Positions 40,755 through 47,700 of a stretch of 47,700 nt of DNA are shown in pieces. Source of the DNA: Pantoea phytobeneficialis (GTDB lineage Bacteria > Pseudomonadota > Gammaproteobacteria > Enterobacterales > Enterobacteriaceae); the NCBI RefSeq assembly GCF_009728735.1, contig NZ_CP024636.1, forward strand, positions 4,134,854 to 4,182,553, in the 5' to 3' direction. The notes beneath the pieces are model-generated. The model was not told the origin of the DNA, ran no database searches, and saw only the letters and a list, made by a program, of their open reading frames with translations. Within the stretch, counting starts at the first letter, position 1. Every line of letters begins with the position of its first letter. The translations under genes were made by a program, and so were the position numbers.

Positions 40755-41684
40755 TTATGGGTTAACCTGGTCCAGCCAGCCCCATTTGTCTTCAGTTTCG
40801 CCAGTGAACAGGCCAAAGAATGCCTGCTGAATGCGTTTGGTCACCGGACCACATTTGCCTGCGCCCACCTGGATTCCGTCAACGCTGCGAACCGGAGTGA
40901 TTTCCGCCGCAGTACCAGACATGAACACTTCGTCAGCCAGGTACAGTGATTCGCGTGACAGCACCTGCTCGCGAACTTCGATACCCATGTCTTTTGCCAG
41001 TTTGATGATGGCGTCACGGGTGATGCCCGGCAACGCAGAAGAAGTGAACGGCGGCGTGAACAGAATGCCATCTTTCACTTCGAACAAGTTTTCACCAGCA
41101 CCTTCTGAAATATAGCCGTTGGTGTCGAGAGCGATACCTTCCTGATAGCCGTGGCGACGAGCTTCGCTACCCACCAGCAGAGAAGAAAGGTAGTTACCAC
41201 CGGCTTTCGCTGCGGTCGGCAGGGTGTTCGGGGCTACGCGGTTCCATGAAGAAACCATCGCGTCGATGCCCTGCTCCAGCGCTTCAGCACCCAGGTAAGC
41301 ACCCCAAGGGAACGCAGCGATGATCACATCGGTGGTGTAGCCATCTGGCGGGTTCACACCCAGGCCCACGTCGCCTACGAAGGCCAGAGGACGGATGTAA
41401 GCGCTTTTCAGTTTGTTGACGCGCAGCACTTCACGGCAGGCTTCCATCAGCTCATCTACGCTGGCTTTGATCGGGAAGCGGTAGATTTTGGCGGAGTCGT
41501 GCAGACGCTGCATGTGTTCACGATGACGGAACACCACCGGGCCTTTGTGTGAGTCGTAGCAACGCACGCCTTCAAACACTGAAGTACCGTAATGCAACGC
41601 GTGAGACATGACGCTGACCTTGGCGTCTTCCCACTTAACCATCTCCCCATTGAACCAAATAAAGTCTGCTTTCTTCGTACTCAT
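40755..41684 (-). CDS. ilvE: Branched-chain amino acid aminotransferase
   Basis: The 309-residue class IV aminotransferase has the PLP lysine K160 in LPTAAKAGGNYLSS, the substrate-site motif YGTSVFEGVRCY (about 32-43) and GYISEGAGENLF. It performs the last step of valine, leucine and isoleucine synthesis. It lies 18 bases after ilvM in the same operon. The length is identical to that of E. coli IlvE. Confidence 0.98.
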   Translation of the reverse strand: MSTKKADFIWFNGEMVKWEDAKVSVMSHALHYGTSVFEGVRCYDSHKGPVVFRHREHMQRLHDSAKIYRFPIKASVDELMEACREVLRVNKLKSAYIRPLAFVGDVGLGVNPPDGYTTDVIIAAFPWGAYLGAEALEQGIDAMVSSWNRVAPNTLPTAAKAGGNYLSSLLVGSEARRHGYQEGIALDTNGYISEGAGENLFEVKDGILFTPPFTSSALPGITRDAIIKLAKDMGIEVREQVLSRESLYLADEVFMSGTAAEITPVRSVDGIQVGAGKCGPVTKRIQQAFFGLFTGETEDKWGWLDQVNP

Positions 41685-41702
41685 TGTTATTTCCTTTCGC
41701 GA

Positions 41703-41960
41703 CTAGGCACGGATTTGTTGTGTTGTCTGTTGTTGGATCTGGACGCAAGCGACATCCATCAGTTTGCTTAACTGCGAAGACAGTAAATCGACAGAGCGCT
41801 GGCTGGCAACGGTCATTTCGATATTAATATTTTCGGCATTCGCGGCTGATGCCATGTTCATGGTGCACACCTGGAAACCACGGTGGCGCACGACGCGCAA
41901 AATGCGCTCCAATATTTCAGGGCGGAAGCGCGCTTCGATAGACAATTGATGCTGGTTCAT
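41703..41960 (-). CDS. ilvM: Acetolactate synthase II small (regulatory) subunit
   Basis: The 85-residue protein is a single ACT-type domain, [20 protein letters not shown] at the start, as in E. coli IlvM (87 residues). It is needed for full activity of the IlvG large subunit. Its ATG overlaps the ilvG stop codon (41957-41960), so the two subunits are made in a coupled way. Confidence 0.95.
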   Translation of the reverse strand: MNQHQLSIEARFRPEILERILRVVRHRGFQVCTMNMASAANAENINIEMTVASQRSVDLLSSQLSKLMDVACVQIQQQTTQQIRA

Positions 41961-43603
41961 ACGGTTTTCTCCATCATGTTTGCGTTGCTGGCACCAGGCG
42001 GTACCAAAGGCCAGACGTTTTCATGCTCATCAATCGCAACATGCAGGAAGTATGGACCTTCACTGTTCAGCAGAGCATCAAGGGCGGCGTCGACCTGATC
42101 TTTACGGCTAATGCGCTGGCCGGGGATATCAAAAGCGCTGGCCAGCGTGAGGAAATCGGGGTTATCAGTAAGGATGGTTTCGCTGTAGCGACCATCAAAG
42201 AACAGCTGCTGCCACTGGCGTACCATGCCGAGGCGCTGGTTATCCAGCAGCAGGATTTTAACCGGCAGTTTGCCGCGTTTAATGGTACCCAGCTCCTGAA
42301 TGTTCATCATGATTGAGCCATCACCGGATACGCAGATGACGGTATCGTTCGGACGGGCCACCTGGGCACCTACCGCAGCCGGCAGGCCAAAGCCCATAGT
42401 GCCAAGGCCGCTGGAGGTAATAAAGTTTTCCGGCGCGCTGAATGACATATGCTGCGCTGCCCACATCTGATGCTGACCCACGTCAGTGGTCACCACTGCG
42501 CTGTCGGCTTTACGATCGGACAACTGCTTCAGCAGCAGCGGGGCATAGATTGCTTCGCCTGGATGATCGTAACGCCAGTTGAATTCGGCCTTCAGCGCTT
42601 TAACTTCGGTGCGCCATGCATCGATTTGCAGCGGCATGCTCAGCGCGGGCAGCACCTGATTCAAATCACCCTGCAACGAAACGTGCGCACGGCGCAGCTT
42701 GTTCAGTTCGGCGGGGTCGATATCAATATGGATAACGCTGGCGTGTGGCGCGAAGGTGTCCAGCTTACCGGTAACGCGGTCGTCAAAACGCGCACCAACC
42801 GCGATCAGCAAATCGCACTCCTGGACCGCCAGGTTAGCCGCTTTGGTGCCGTGCATCCCCAGCATGCCGAGATAAAGATCGCTGTTGGCATCCGCGCTAC
42901 CCAAACCTTTCAGCGTGGCGACCATCGGGATGCCGGTATCGATCGCCATCGCACGTAACGCAGGGACTGCCTGCGCCATACCCACGCCACCACCGATATA
43001 AAGCATCGGTTTTTTCGCCTGCGCCATCAGGGCGCGCGCTTCCGCGATATGCTGCGGTGAATGGCTCAACGCCTCTTCAACCGGCAGCAGGTGCGGCGTG
43101 AGATCGCCATGAGCGATTTGGATGTCTTTCGGGATATCAACCAGTACCGGACCTGGGCGGCCAGACTGGGCGATGGCGAAGGCTTCAGCCATGACTGAAG
43201 GTAAATCATCAAGGGATTCAACGAGGAAGCTATGCTTGGTGCAGGCCAGTGACAAGCCGAGAACGTCAATTTCCTGGAACGCATCGGTGCCGATAAACGG
43301 AGAAGCAACCTGGCCGGTAATGGCAACCACCGGGATGGAGTCCATCATTGCATCGGCTAAGCCGGTGATCAGATTAGTTGCGCCAGGGCCAGAGGTGGCA
43401 ATACAGACGCCGGTCTTGCCAGTAGAGCGAGCATAACCAATCGCCGCCATCACTGCACCTTGCTCATGCCGACACAGTAGGTGTTCCACGCCGCCATCGT
43501 AGAGCGCATCGTACACTGGCATGATGGCACCGCCAGGATAACCAAACACTGTATCAACACCCTGCGCGCGTAAAGCCTGAACTACCCACTGTGCACCTGT
43601 CAT
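41957..43603 (-). CDS. ilvG: Acetolactate synthase II large subunit (intact)
   Basis: The 548-residue enzyme starts [20 protein letters not shown] from ATG 43603, with AGGAG seven bases upstream. An extra 10 codons upstream are in frame but unlikely. The TPP-site Glu is in [19 protein letters not shown], the TPP-binding motif is [15 protein letters not shown] and the FAD region includes [12 protein letters not shown]. It condenses pyruvate with pyruvate or 2-oxobutanoate. The frame is continuous over the whole length, unlike in E. coli K-12, where ilvG carries a frameshift. The AHAS II isozyme should therefore be active, and it is little inhibited by valine. Confidence 0.97.
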   Translation of the reverse strand: MTGAQWVVQALRAQGVDTVFGYPGGAIMPVYDALYDGGVEHLLCRHEQGAVMAAIGYARSTGKTGVCIATSGPGATNLITGLADAMMDSIPVVAITGQVASPFIGTDAFQEIDVLGLSLACTKHSFLVESLDDLPSVMAEAFAIAQSGRPGPVLVDIPKDIQIAHGDLTPHLLPVEEALSHSPQHIAEARALMAQAKKPMLYIGGGVGMAQAVPALRAMAIDTGIPMVATLKGLGSADANSDLYLGMLGMHGTKAANLAVQECDLLIAVGARFDDRVTGKLDTFAPHASVIHIDIDPAELNKLRRAHVSLQGDLNQVLPALSMPLQIDAWRTEVKALKAEFNWRYDHPGEAIYAPLLLKQLSDRKADSAVVTTDVGQHQMWAAQHMSFSAPENFITSSGLGTMGFGLPAAVGAQVARPNDTVICVSGDGSIMMNIQELGTIKRGKLPVKILLLDNQRLGMVRQWQQLFFDGRYSETILTDNPDFLTLASAFDIPGQRISRKDQVDAALDALLNSEGPYFLHVAIDEHENVWPLVPPGASNANMMEKTV

Positions 43604-43696
43604 GGTTATTCTCCTGTATCCCTGCGGGAACAACAGAATTTTATGCTACTGTTCATTATCTGTTCCTCGATGATTCGCTGATATTTTACCTGGTCG

Positions 43697-43733
43697 AAAA
43701 AAAACCCCCGGACCTTGCGGTGCGGGGGTTTTT
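43697..43733 (-). terminator. ilvGMEDA attenuator (rho-independent terminator)
   Basis: On the minus strand CCCCCG (43728-43723) pairs with CGGGGG (43710-43705), with a GCACC/GGT inner extension, followed by eight T (43704-43697). It lies about 20-55 bases after the ilvL stop codon. Ribosome stalling on ilvL would prevent its formation. Confidence 0.9.
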
Positions 43734-43752
43734 CGAATTCCAGGCTTGATTT

Positions 43753-43851
43753 TTAAGCCTTTCTTTCTCCAAGCGTAGCCCCGCACGGTGGGATAATAAT
43801 CACCACCACGCTAATCACGACTAGGCTAATCACTTGTAGAAGGGCTTTCAT
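43753..43851 (-). CDS. ilvL: ilv operon leader peptide
   Basis: A 32-codon frame reads MKALLQVISLVVISVVVIII and ends PPCGATLGERKA. Fifteen of the 32 residues are Ile, Leu or Val, the amino acids that regulate the operon. It aligns with the E. coli leader, including the VISVVVIIIPPCGA block. Shortage of any of these charged tRNAs stalls the ribosome, so the downstream terminator (43697-43733) does not form and transcription continues into ilvG. Confidence 0.95.
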   Translation of the reverse strand: MKALLQVISLVVISVVVIIIPPCGATLGERKA

Positions 43852-43892
43852 GTGTTGTTCGTTTTTTCGATTGTTCGAAGTAATACCTACAG

Positions 43893-43921
43893 AGTTACCA
43901 TAGTTATCCGGGCATTGACAA
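43893..43921 (-). promoter_or_regulatory. Promoter of ilvLGMEDA
   Basis: On the minus strand TTGTCA (43921-43916) is followed 17 bp later by GTAACT or, 18 bp later, TAACTC as the -10. Transcription from about 43886 would give a leader of about 190 nt up to the attenuator, matching the roughly 185-nt leader known for E. coli. The rest of the gap to yifB (43922-44179) is AT-rich with no gene and must hold the yifB promoter. Confidence 0.55.
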
Positions 43922-44179
43922 TAATTTTCATCAGAAATTTTTATGACGCAACGGCACGAAAGTGGTTATCACCTTGTAAGTAAACGGTTATTTGTATTTG
44001 TGATAAATATTCATTACGACCGCGTCGTAACATTCAATTTCGTTCTGAGAACCAGCATCCAAAATACGTGAACAGGCAGAAATTCGCAGCGAAATGATGG
44101 AACCCTGCGCGTAATTCTGATCATCCCGATTAGGCCTTCCTTATAAAGCCCTGCAAGATAGAACCAACAAGGAGTGGTT

Positions 44180-45700
44180 ATGTCTTTATCAAGGGTTTTG
44201 ACACGCGCGGCGCTGGGTGTGCAGGCACCGCTGGTAACGGTGGAAGTGCATATTAGCAACGGCCTGCCTGCCTTAACGCTGGTGGGTTTACCGGAAACCA
44301 CGGTAAAAGAAGCGCGTGAGCGGGTGCGCAGCGCTATCATCAACAGCGGATTTACCTTTCCGGCAAAGCGCATCACCATCAATCTCGCCCCTGCAGATCT
44401 CCCTAAAGAAGGTGGGCGCTACGACCTGCCGATCGCCATTGCGATTCTCGCCGCCTCAGAGCAGCTTCCTGACGCGAAACTCGGGCAATATGAATTCCTG
44501 GGTGAATTAGCACTGAACGGGGCGCTGTGTGGCGTTCAGGCTGCCATTCCTGCGGCTATGGCCGCCCTCCAGGCGGGTAGACAAATGGTACTCTCTGAAC
44601 AGAATCAACAGGATGTAGGTTTAATTCAGCAAGGCACAACCCTGATTGGTAAACATCTGCTGGAGATTTGCGCCTTTCTGCATAATCAGACGGAGTTACC
44701 CATTGCTCGTTATCAGCCTGACAGCATCGACAACGACAGCCAGGATCTGAGCGATATTATTGGGCAGGAACAAGGACGACGGGCATTGGAGATTACCGCC
44801 GCAGGCGGTCACAATTTGCTGCTGCTGGGTCCGCCGGGAACCGGGAAAACCATGCTGGCCACACGCTTGCCCGGCATTATGCCCCCGTTGAATGACCAGG
44901 AGGCACTGGAGTGTGCGGCTATCGCCAGCCTGGTCAGTAGCGGCAACCTTCAACAACAATGGCGTAAACGCCCCTTCCGCGCACCACATCATAGCGCTTC
45001 GCTGTATGCATTGATTGGCGGCGGTTCCTTACCCCGTCCGGGTGAAATTTCGCTGGCGCACAATGGTGTCCTTTTTCTGGATGAGTTACCTGAGTTCGAA
45101 CGTCGGGTACTGGATGCGCTACGCGAGCCGATTGAGTCCGGTGAGATTGCCATCTCTCGCACCCGCGCCAAAGTTACCTATCCAGCGCGTTTTCAGTTAA
45201 TTGGCGCAATGAACCCCAGCCCAACTGGCCATTATCAGGGAAACCATAACCGATGTACTCCACAGCAGGTATTGCGCTATCTGAGCCGTCTTTCCGGCCC
45301 TTTTCTTGACCGTTTTGATCTCTCCCTCGAAGTGCCGCTGTTACCCAGCGGTACACTTAGCCAGAAACAGCAGCGCAGTGAGAGTAGCGCAGAGGTGCTA
45401 CAACGTGTGGTTGCGGCACGGCAACGTCAAATCAACCGCAGTGGGAAAGTGAACGCATATCTTTCGAATGCAGAAATACAGCGCTGGTGTGAGCTGGTTG
45501 AAGAAGATGCAAAGTGGCTTGAAGAGGTGCTGAATTCACTTGGCCTGTCAGTGCGTGCCTGGCAACGTATTCTGAAGGTGGCGAGAACGATAGCCGATTT
45601 GGCAGGAGAGGCGCGAATTACCCGGCATCATATTCAGGAAGCGGTAGGGTATCGCAGTATTGATCGCTTGATGATTTTTCTACACAAAAGTCTGGAGTAA
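44180..45700 (+). CDS. yifB: YifB/ComM family Mg-chelatase-like AAA+ ATPase
   Basis: The 506-residue protein from ATG 44180 (AAGGAG upstream) has the ComM layout. The N-terminal Lon-like S5/EF-G domain starts MSLSRVLTRAALGVQAPLVT. The AAA+ domain has Walker A GPPGTGKTM (about 215-223), Walker B GVLFLDELPEF, an Arg-finger region, and the C-terminal Mg-chelatase-like lid GEARITRHHIQEAVGYRSID. ComM is a hexameric helicase that extends branch migration during natural transformation; most enterobacteria keep the gene without known competence. A terminator at 45703-45724 separates it from maoP. Confidence 0.95.
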   Translation: MSLSRVLTRAALGVQAPLVTVEVHISNGLPALTLVGLPETTVKEARERVRSAIINSGFTFPAKRITINLAPADLPKEGGRYDLPIAIAILAASEQLPDAKLGQYEFLGELALNGALCGVQAAIPAAMAALQAGRQMVLSEQNQQDVGLIQQGTTLIGKHLLEICAFLHNQTELPIARYQPDSIDNDSQDLSDIIGQEQGRRALEITAAGGHNLLLLGPPGTGKTMLATRLPGIMPPLNDQEALECAAIASLVSSGNLQQQWRKRPFRAPHHSASLYALIGGGSLPRPGEISLAHNGVLFLDELPEFERRVLDALREPIESGEIAISRTRAKVTYPARFQLIGAMNPSPTGHYQGNHNRCTPQQVLRYLSRLSGPFLDRFDLSLEVPLLPSGTLSQKQQRSESSAEVLQRVVAARQRQINRSGKVNAYLSNAEIQRWCELVEEDAKWLEEVLNSLGLSVRAWQRILKVARTIADLAGEARITRHHIQEAVGYRSIDRLMIFLHKSLE

Positions 45701-45702
45701 AA

Positions 45703-45724
45703 AAACGGGGCCAATGCCCCGTTT
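45703..45724. terminator. Bidirectional terminator between yifB and maoP
   Basis: AAACGGGGC (45703-45711), loop CAAT, GCCCCGTTT (45716-45724), with an A-run on the left serving as the T-tract for maoP. It touches both stop codons within a few bases. Confidence 0.88.
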
Positions 45725-45725
45725 C

Positions 45726-46064
45726 TTAGTCTTCGCTGTCGCTGTAATCTTCGACGCTGTCCATTTGCGGCTTACCGCCGGAGAGCGTGTGAAAACGCTT
45801 AGGACGCTTGATACGTGCGGTATATTTCGACCATACACGCTCCGCTTCCGTTTGCGGCTCACGAATACCACGACATACTTCAATAAATAAACGTTCTTCT
45901 TCCGTCACTGGCTCACGCTTTGCCAGGTCCAGTTCATTAAAGGCAAAACCGTGGCGCTCAAGAAGCGTAGCTTCTTTAATGGTGAAATCACCATGACGCG
46001 AAAAACCACGAGGGTAATGCTTGTTATCAAAGAAACGATTCGTTGTTGCGAAGCTATCCGCCAT
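45726..46064 (-). CDS. maoP: Macrodomain Ori protein MaoP (YifE)
   Basis: The 112-residue protein matches E. coli MaoP in length and sequence, starting [20 protein letters not shown] and ending in an acidic tail ([11 protein letters not shown]). In E. coli MaoP, together with the nearby maoS DNA site, keeps the Ori macrodomain of the chromosome separate. The divergent hdfR gene and the 121-bp gap between them are preserved, so the same function is likely. Proximity to the rRNA operon places the window in the origin half of the chromosome by analogy. Confidence 0.95.
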   Translation of the reverse strand: MADSFATTNRFFDNKHYPRGFSRHGDFTIKEATLLERHGFAFNELDLAKREPVTEEERLFIEVCRGIREPQTEAERVWSKYTARIKRPKRFHTLSGGKPQMDSVEDYSDSED

Positions 46065-46185
46065 TTTACACGCTCCTGATTCTCATATGGCCGTGCTATT
46101 TATGGCGCGGAGTATTAGATAGGCTTGACAGAGTGTAAAACAAAACATTTAAATCAATACGACAAACATTTTTTGGGAGAATGCT

Positions 46186-47007
46186 GTGGATACGGAATTA
46201 CTGAAAACTTTCCTCGAAGTGAGCAGAACTCGCCATTTCGGGCGTGCTGCTGAAGCGCTTTACCTCACGCAATCTGCCGTTAGTTTTCGCATTCGCCAAC
46301 TGGAAAACCAGCTGGGCGTTAACCTTTTTACGCGCCATCGTAATAACATTCGGCTGACTTCTGCGGGCGAGCGCTTATTACCTTACGCAGAAAGCCTGAT
46401 GAGTACCTGGCTGATGGCAAAAAAGGAAGTCTCCCATACACAGCAGCATCATGAGCTTTCTATCGGGGCCAGCGCATCGCTGTGGGAGGCTTATCTAACC
46501 CCCTGGTTACAATCGCTTTATGAGAACAGAGAAAGCCTTCATCTTGAAGCGCGTATCGCGCAACGGCATTTGCTGGTGAAGCAGTTACATGAGCGGCAGC
46601 TTGATCTTTTAATCACCACCGAAGCGCCAAAGATGGATGAATTGACCAGCCAGCAAATTGGCCACATTTCACTCGCATTATTTCGTGCGCGTAAAACTGA
46701 GAAGCGTGAAAAATATGATTACATCAAACTGGAATGGGGAGCAGATTTTCACCAACATGAAAACTATCTGTCCAGTGATGACGTTCCGGTATTAACGACA
46801 ACATCGGCGCATGTTACCCGAGAATTGCTGCATACGACTGGTGCTTGCGCGTTTTTGCCTGATTTTTGGCATAGCATTTACAGCGATCTGATGGTTATTC
46901 CTGATACGCCTGTCGCTGTCAGACCACTATATGCGGTCTGGCTACAAAATAGTGATCAGCAGGCGCATATTCGCCAGTTGCTCAAATATCCGGTATTGAC
47001 ACATTGA
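46186..47007 (+). CDS. hdfR: LysR-family regulator HdfR (flhDC repressor)
   Basis: The 273-residue protein starts at GTG 46186, with GGGAGA nine bases upstream. The helix-turn-helix is in [20 protein letters not shown]...[16 protein letters not shown]. coli HdfR is of similar length and represses the flagellar master operon flhDC. Its own gene is repressed by H-NS. The AT-rich upstream sequence (46065-46185), richer in A and T than the neighbours, would suit H-NS binding. Divergent maoP and the downstream rRNA operon end match E. coli order. Confidence 0.93.
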   Translation: MDTELLKTFLEVSRTRHFGRAAEALYLTQSAVSFRIRQLENQLGVNLFTRHRNNIRLTSAGERLLPYAESLMSTWLMAKKEVSHTQQHHELSIGASASLWEAYLTPWLQSLYENRESLHLEARIAQRHLLVKQLHERQLDLLITTEAPKMDELTSQQIGHISLALFRARKTEKREKYDYIKLEWGADFHQHENYLSSDDVPVLTTTSAHVTRELLHTTGACAFLPDFWHSIYSDLMVIPDTPVAVRPLYAVWLQNSDQQAHIRQLLKYPVLTH

Positions 47008-47140
47008 TGTAATAAAATCAGAAGGATTTGAGTGGATATTGGTGAAGCTCAATTCCCTCCATCACTAAACGATCTGAGCATTTTGTGCTGGAGAAAAGTA
47101 TCCAGGAGAGGGTAGTGAAAATATGCAGGTTATTTTAGGC

Positions 47141-47170
47141 AAAAAAAATCCTTTGCCTAAGCAAAGGATT
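47141..47170 (-). terminator. Terminator of the rRNA operon
   Basis: AATCCTTTGC (47170-47161 on the minus strand), loop TTAG, GCAAAGGATT, then eight T (47148-47141). It is directly after tRNA-Trp. Confidence 0.92.
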
Positions 47171-47176
47171 GTTTTC

Positions 47177-47252
<76 letters not shown>

Positions 47253-47261
47253 AAATGAGGG

Positions 47262-47338
47262 TGGCGGTGCGGACGGGACTCGAACCCGCGACCCCCGGCG
47301 TGACAGGCCGGTATTCTAACCGACTGAACTACCGCACC
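47262..47338 (-). tRNA. aspT: tRNA-Asp (anticodon GTC)
   Basis: The 77-nt gene starts GGTGCGGTAGTTCAGTCGG and ends with an encoded CCA. The anticodon loop CTGTCAC gives GTC. It lies 9 bases before tRNA-Trp and 72 bases after 5S, as in E. coli rrnC. Confidence 0.98.
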
Positions 47339-47410
47339 ACCGAATACTGCATTACCAGCGGGGTCTCGCTGATAACCGGTGTTACCTTTTCAGGTAAATA
47401 CCTTAAATTG

Positions 47411-47530
47411 ATGCCTGGCAGTTCCCTACTCTCGCATGGGGAGACCCCACACTACCATCGGCGCTACGGCGTTTCACTTCTGAGTTCGGCATGGGGTCAG
47501 GTGGGACCACCGCGCTACAGCCGCCAGGCA
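47411..47530 (-). rRNA. rrf: 5S ribosomal RNA
   Basis: A 120-nt gene from TGCCTGGC (47530) to GCCAGGCAT (47411) matches enterobacterial 5S almost base for base, including the ACTCAGAAGTGAAACG loop. Confidence 0.98.
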
Positions 47531-47633
47531 AATTCTGTTTATCCGCACCGCCCTCGCAGGCCATACGAATCAATCCGTTCGAACAATGCTGAAAATTCTC
47601 GCGTCTCTCAACTCAAAACGCCTCTGGCGTTGT

Positions 47634-47700
47634 AAGGTTAAGCCTCACGGGTCATTAGTACCGGTTAGCTCAATGCATCGCTGCACTTACACATCCGGCC
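47634..47700 (-). rRNA. rrl: 23S ribosomal RNA, 3' end (partial)
   Basis: The last 67 bases of 23S rRNA, ending GGCTTAACCTT at 47634, are present; the gene continues beyond the window. The 23S-5S spacer (47531-47633) contains no tRNA. Confidence 0.95.

Noticed and set aside
41957..43603. Possible frameshift in ilvG as in E. coli K-12
   Set aside because: The reading frame is uninterrupted from ATG 43603 to the stop codon and the C-terminal motifs are present.
47255..47635. 126-codon plus-strand frame at the right end
   Set aside because: It runs across tRNA-Asp, 5S rRNA and the 23S-5S spacer, which are RNA genes on the other strand.

Overview
The window reads as a chromosomal segment of an enterobacterium outside the E. 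coli/Salmonella core, most likely Erwiniaceae (Pantoea/Erwinia-like). This rests on gene content and order: the right half keeps the E. coli order rrnC 3' end - aspT - trpT - hdfR - maoP - yifB - ilvLGMEDA - ilvY - ilvC with high protein similarity, but yhjCDE lies next to ilvC, which is not the E. coli arrangement. Short GC-rich palindromes (REP-like, core GCGCGAT-tt-ATCGCGC) recur in many intergenic gaps. No prophage, CRISPR array or integrase is visible.

Region 1 (1-19727) is an accessory catabolic island. It starts with the 5' tip of an IS110-family transposase and its long non-coding upstream end, which folds into two perfect stems and is a candidate bridge RNA. Next come a LysR regulator and an M19 dipeptidase (minus strand). 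Divergent from them is a six-gene plus-strand operon: a Tat-type peptide-binding protein, two permeases, two short ATPases and a D-aminopeptidase-like S12 hydrolase. Facing it is a minus-strand operon from 19727 down to 10353: dgcN (D-Glu N-acetyltransferase family), dgcA (epimerase/racemase), a GsiABCD-like peptide transporter, a DmpA/P1 aminopeptidase and an M55 D-aminopeptidase. A strong terminator follows, then a fumarylacetoacetate-hydrolase-family gene. Four hydrolase families that act on D-amino-acid or mixed-chirality peptides, two peptide importers and a D-Glu to L-Glu conversion pair together suggest uptake and use of D-amino-acid peptides, such as murein fragments or D-amino-acid secondary metabolites. 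This is the most interesting system in the window.

Region 2 (19728-30848) is a mixed metabolic and stress segment: mntP with an upstream MntR box, a small membrane protein, azoR, two MocR-type PLP regulators, an AhpD-like protein, mqo with a roughly 480-base leader, a LysE exporter, a glutathione transferase, a PhzF-family protein and an SDR oxidoreductase.

Region 3 (30964-34521) is yhjC-yhjD-yhjE. Region 4 (34775-43851) is the complete isoleucine-valine regulon: ilvC and its divergent activator ilvY, and ilvLGMEDA with an intact ilvG, a leader peptide and an attenuator. Its apparent terminator lies inside the 3' end of ilvY. Region 5 (44180-47700) holds yifB, maoP, hdfR and the 3' part of a ribosomal RNA operon (23S end, 5S, tRNA-Asp, tRNA-Trp, terminator), all rRNA/tRNA genes on the minus strand.
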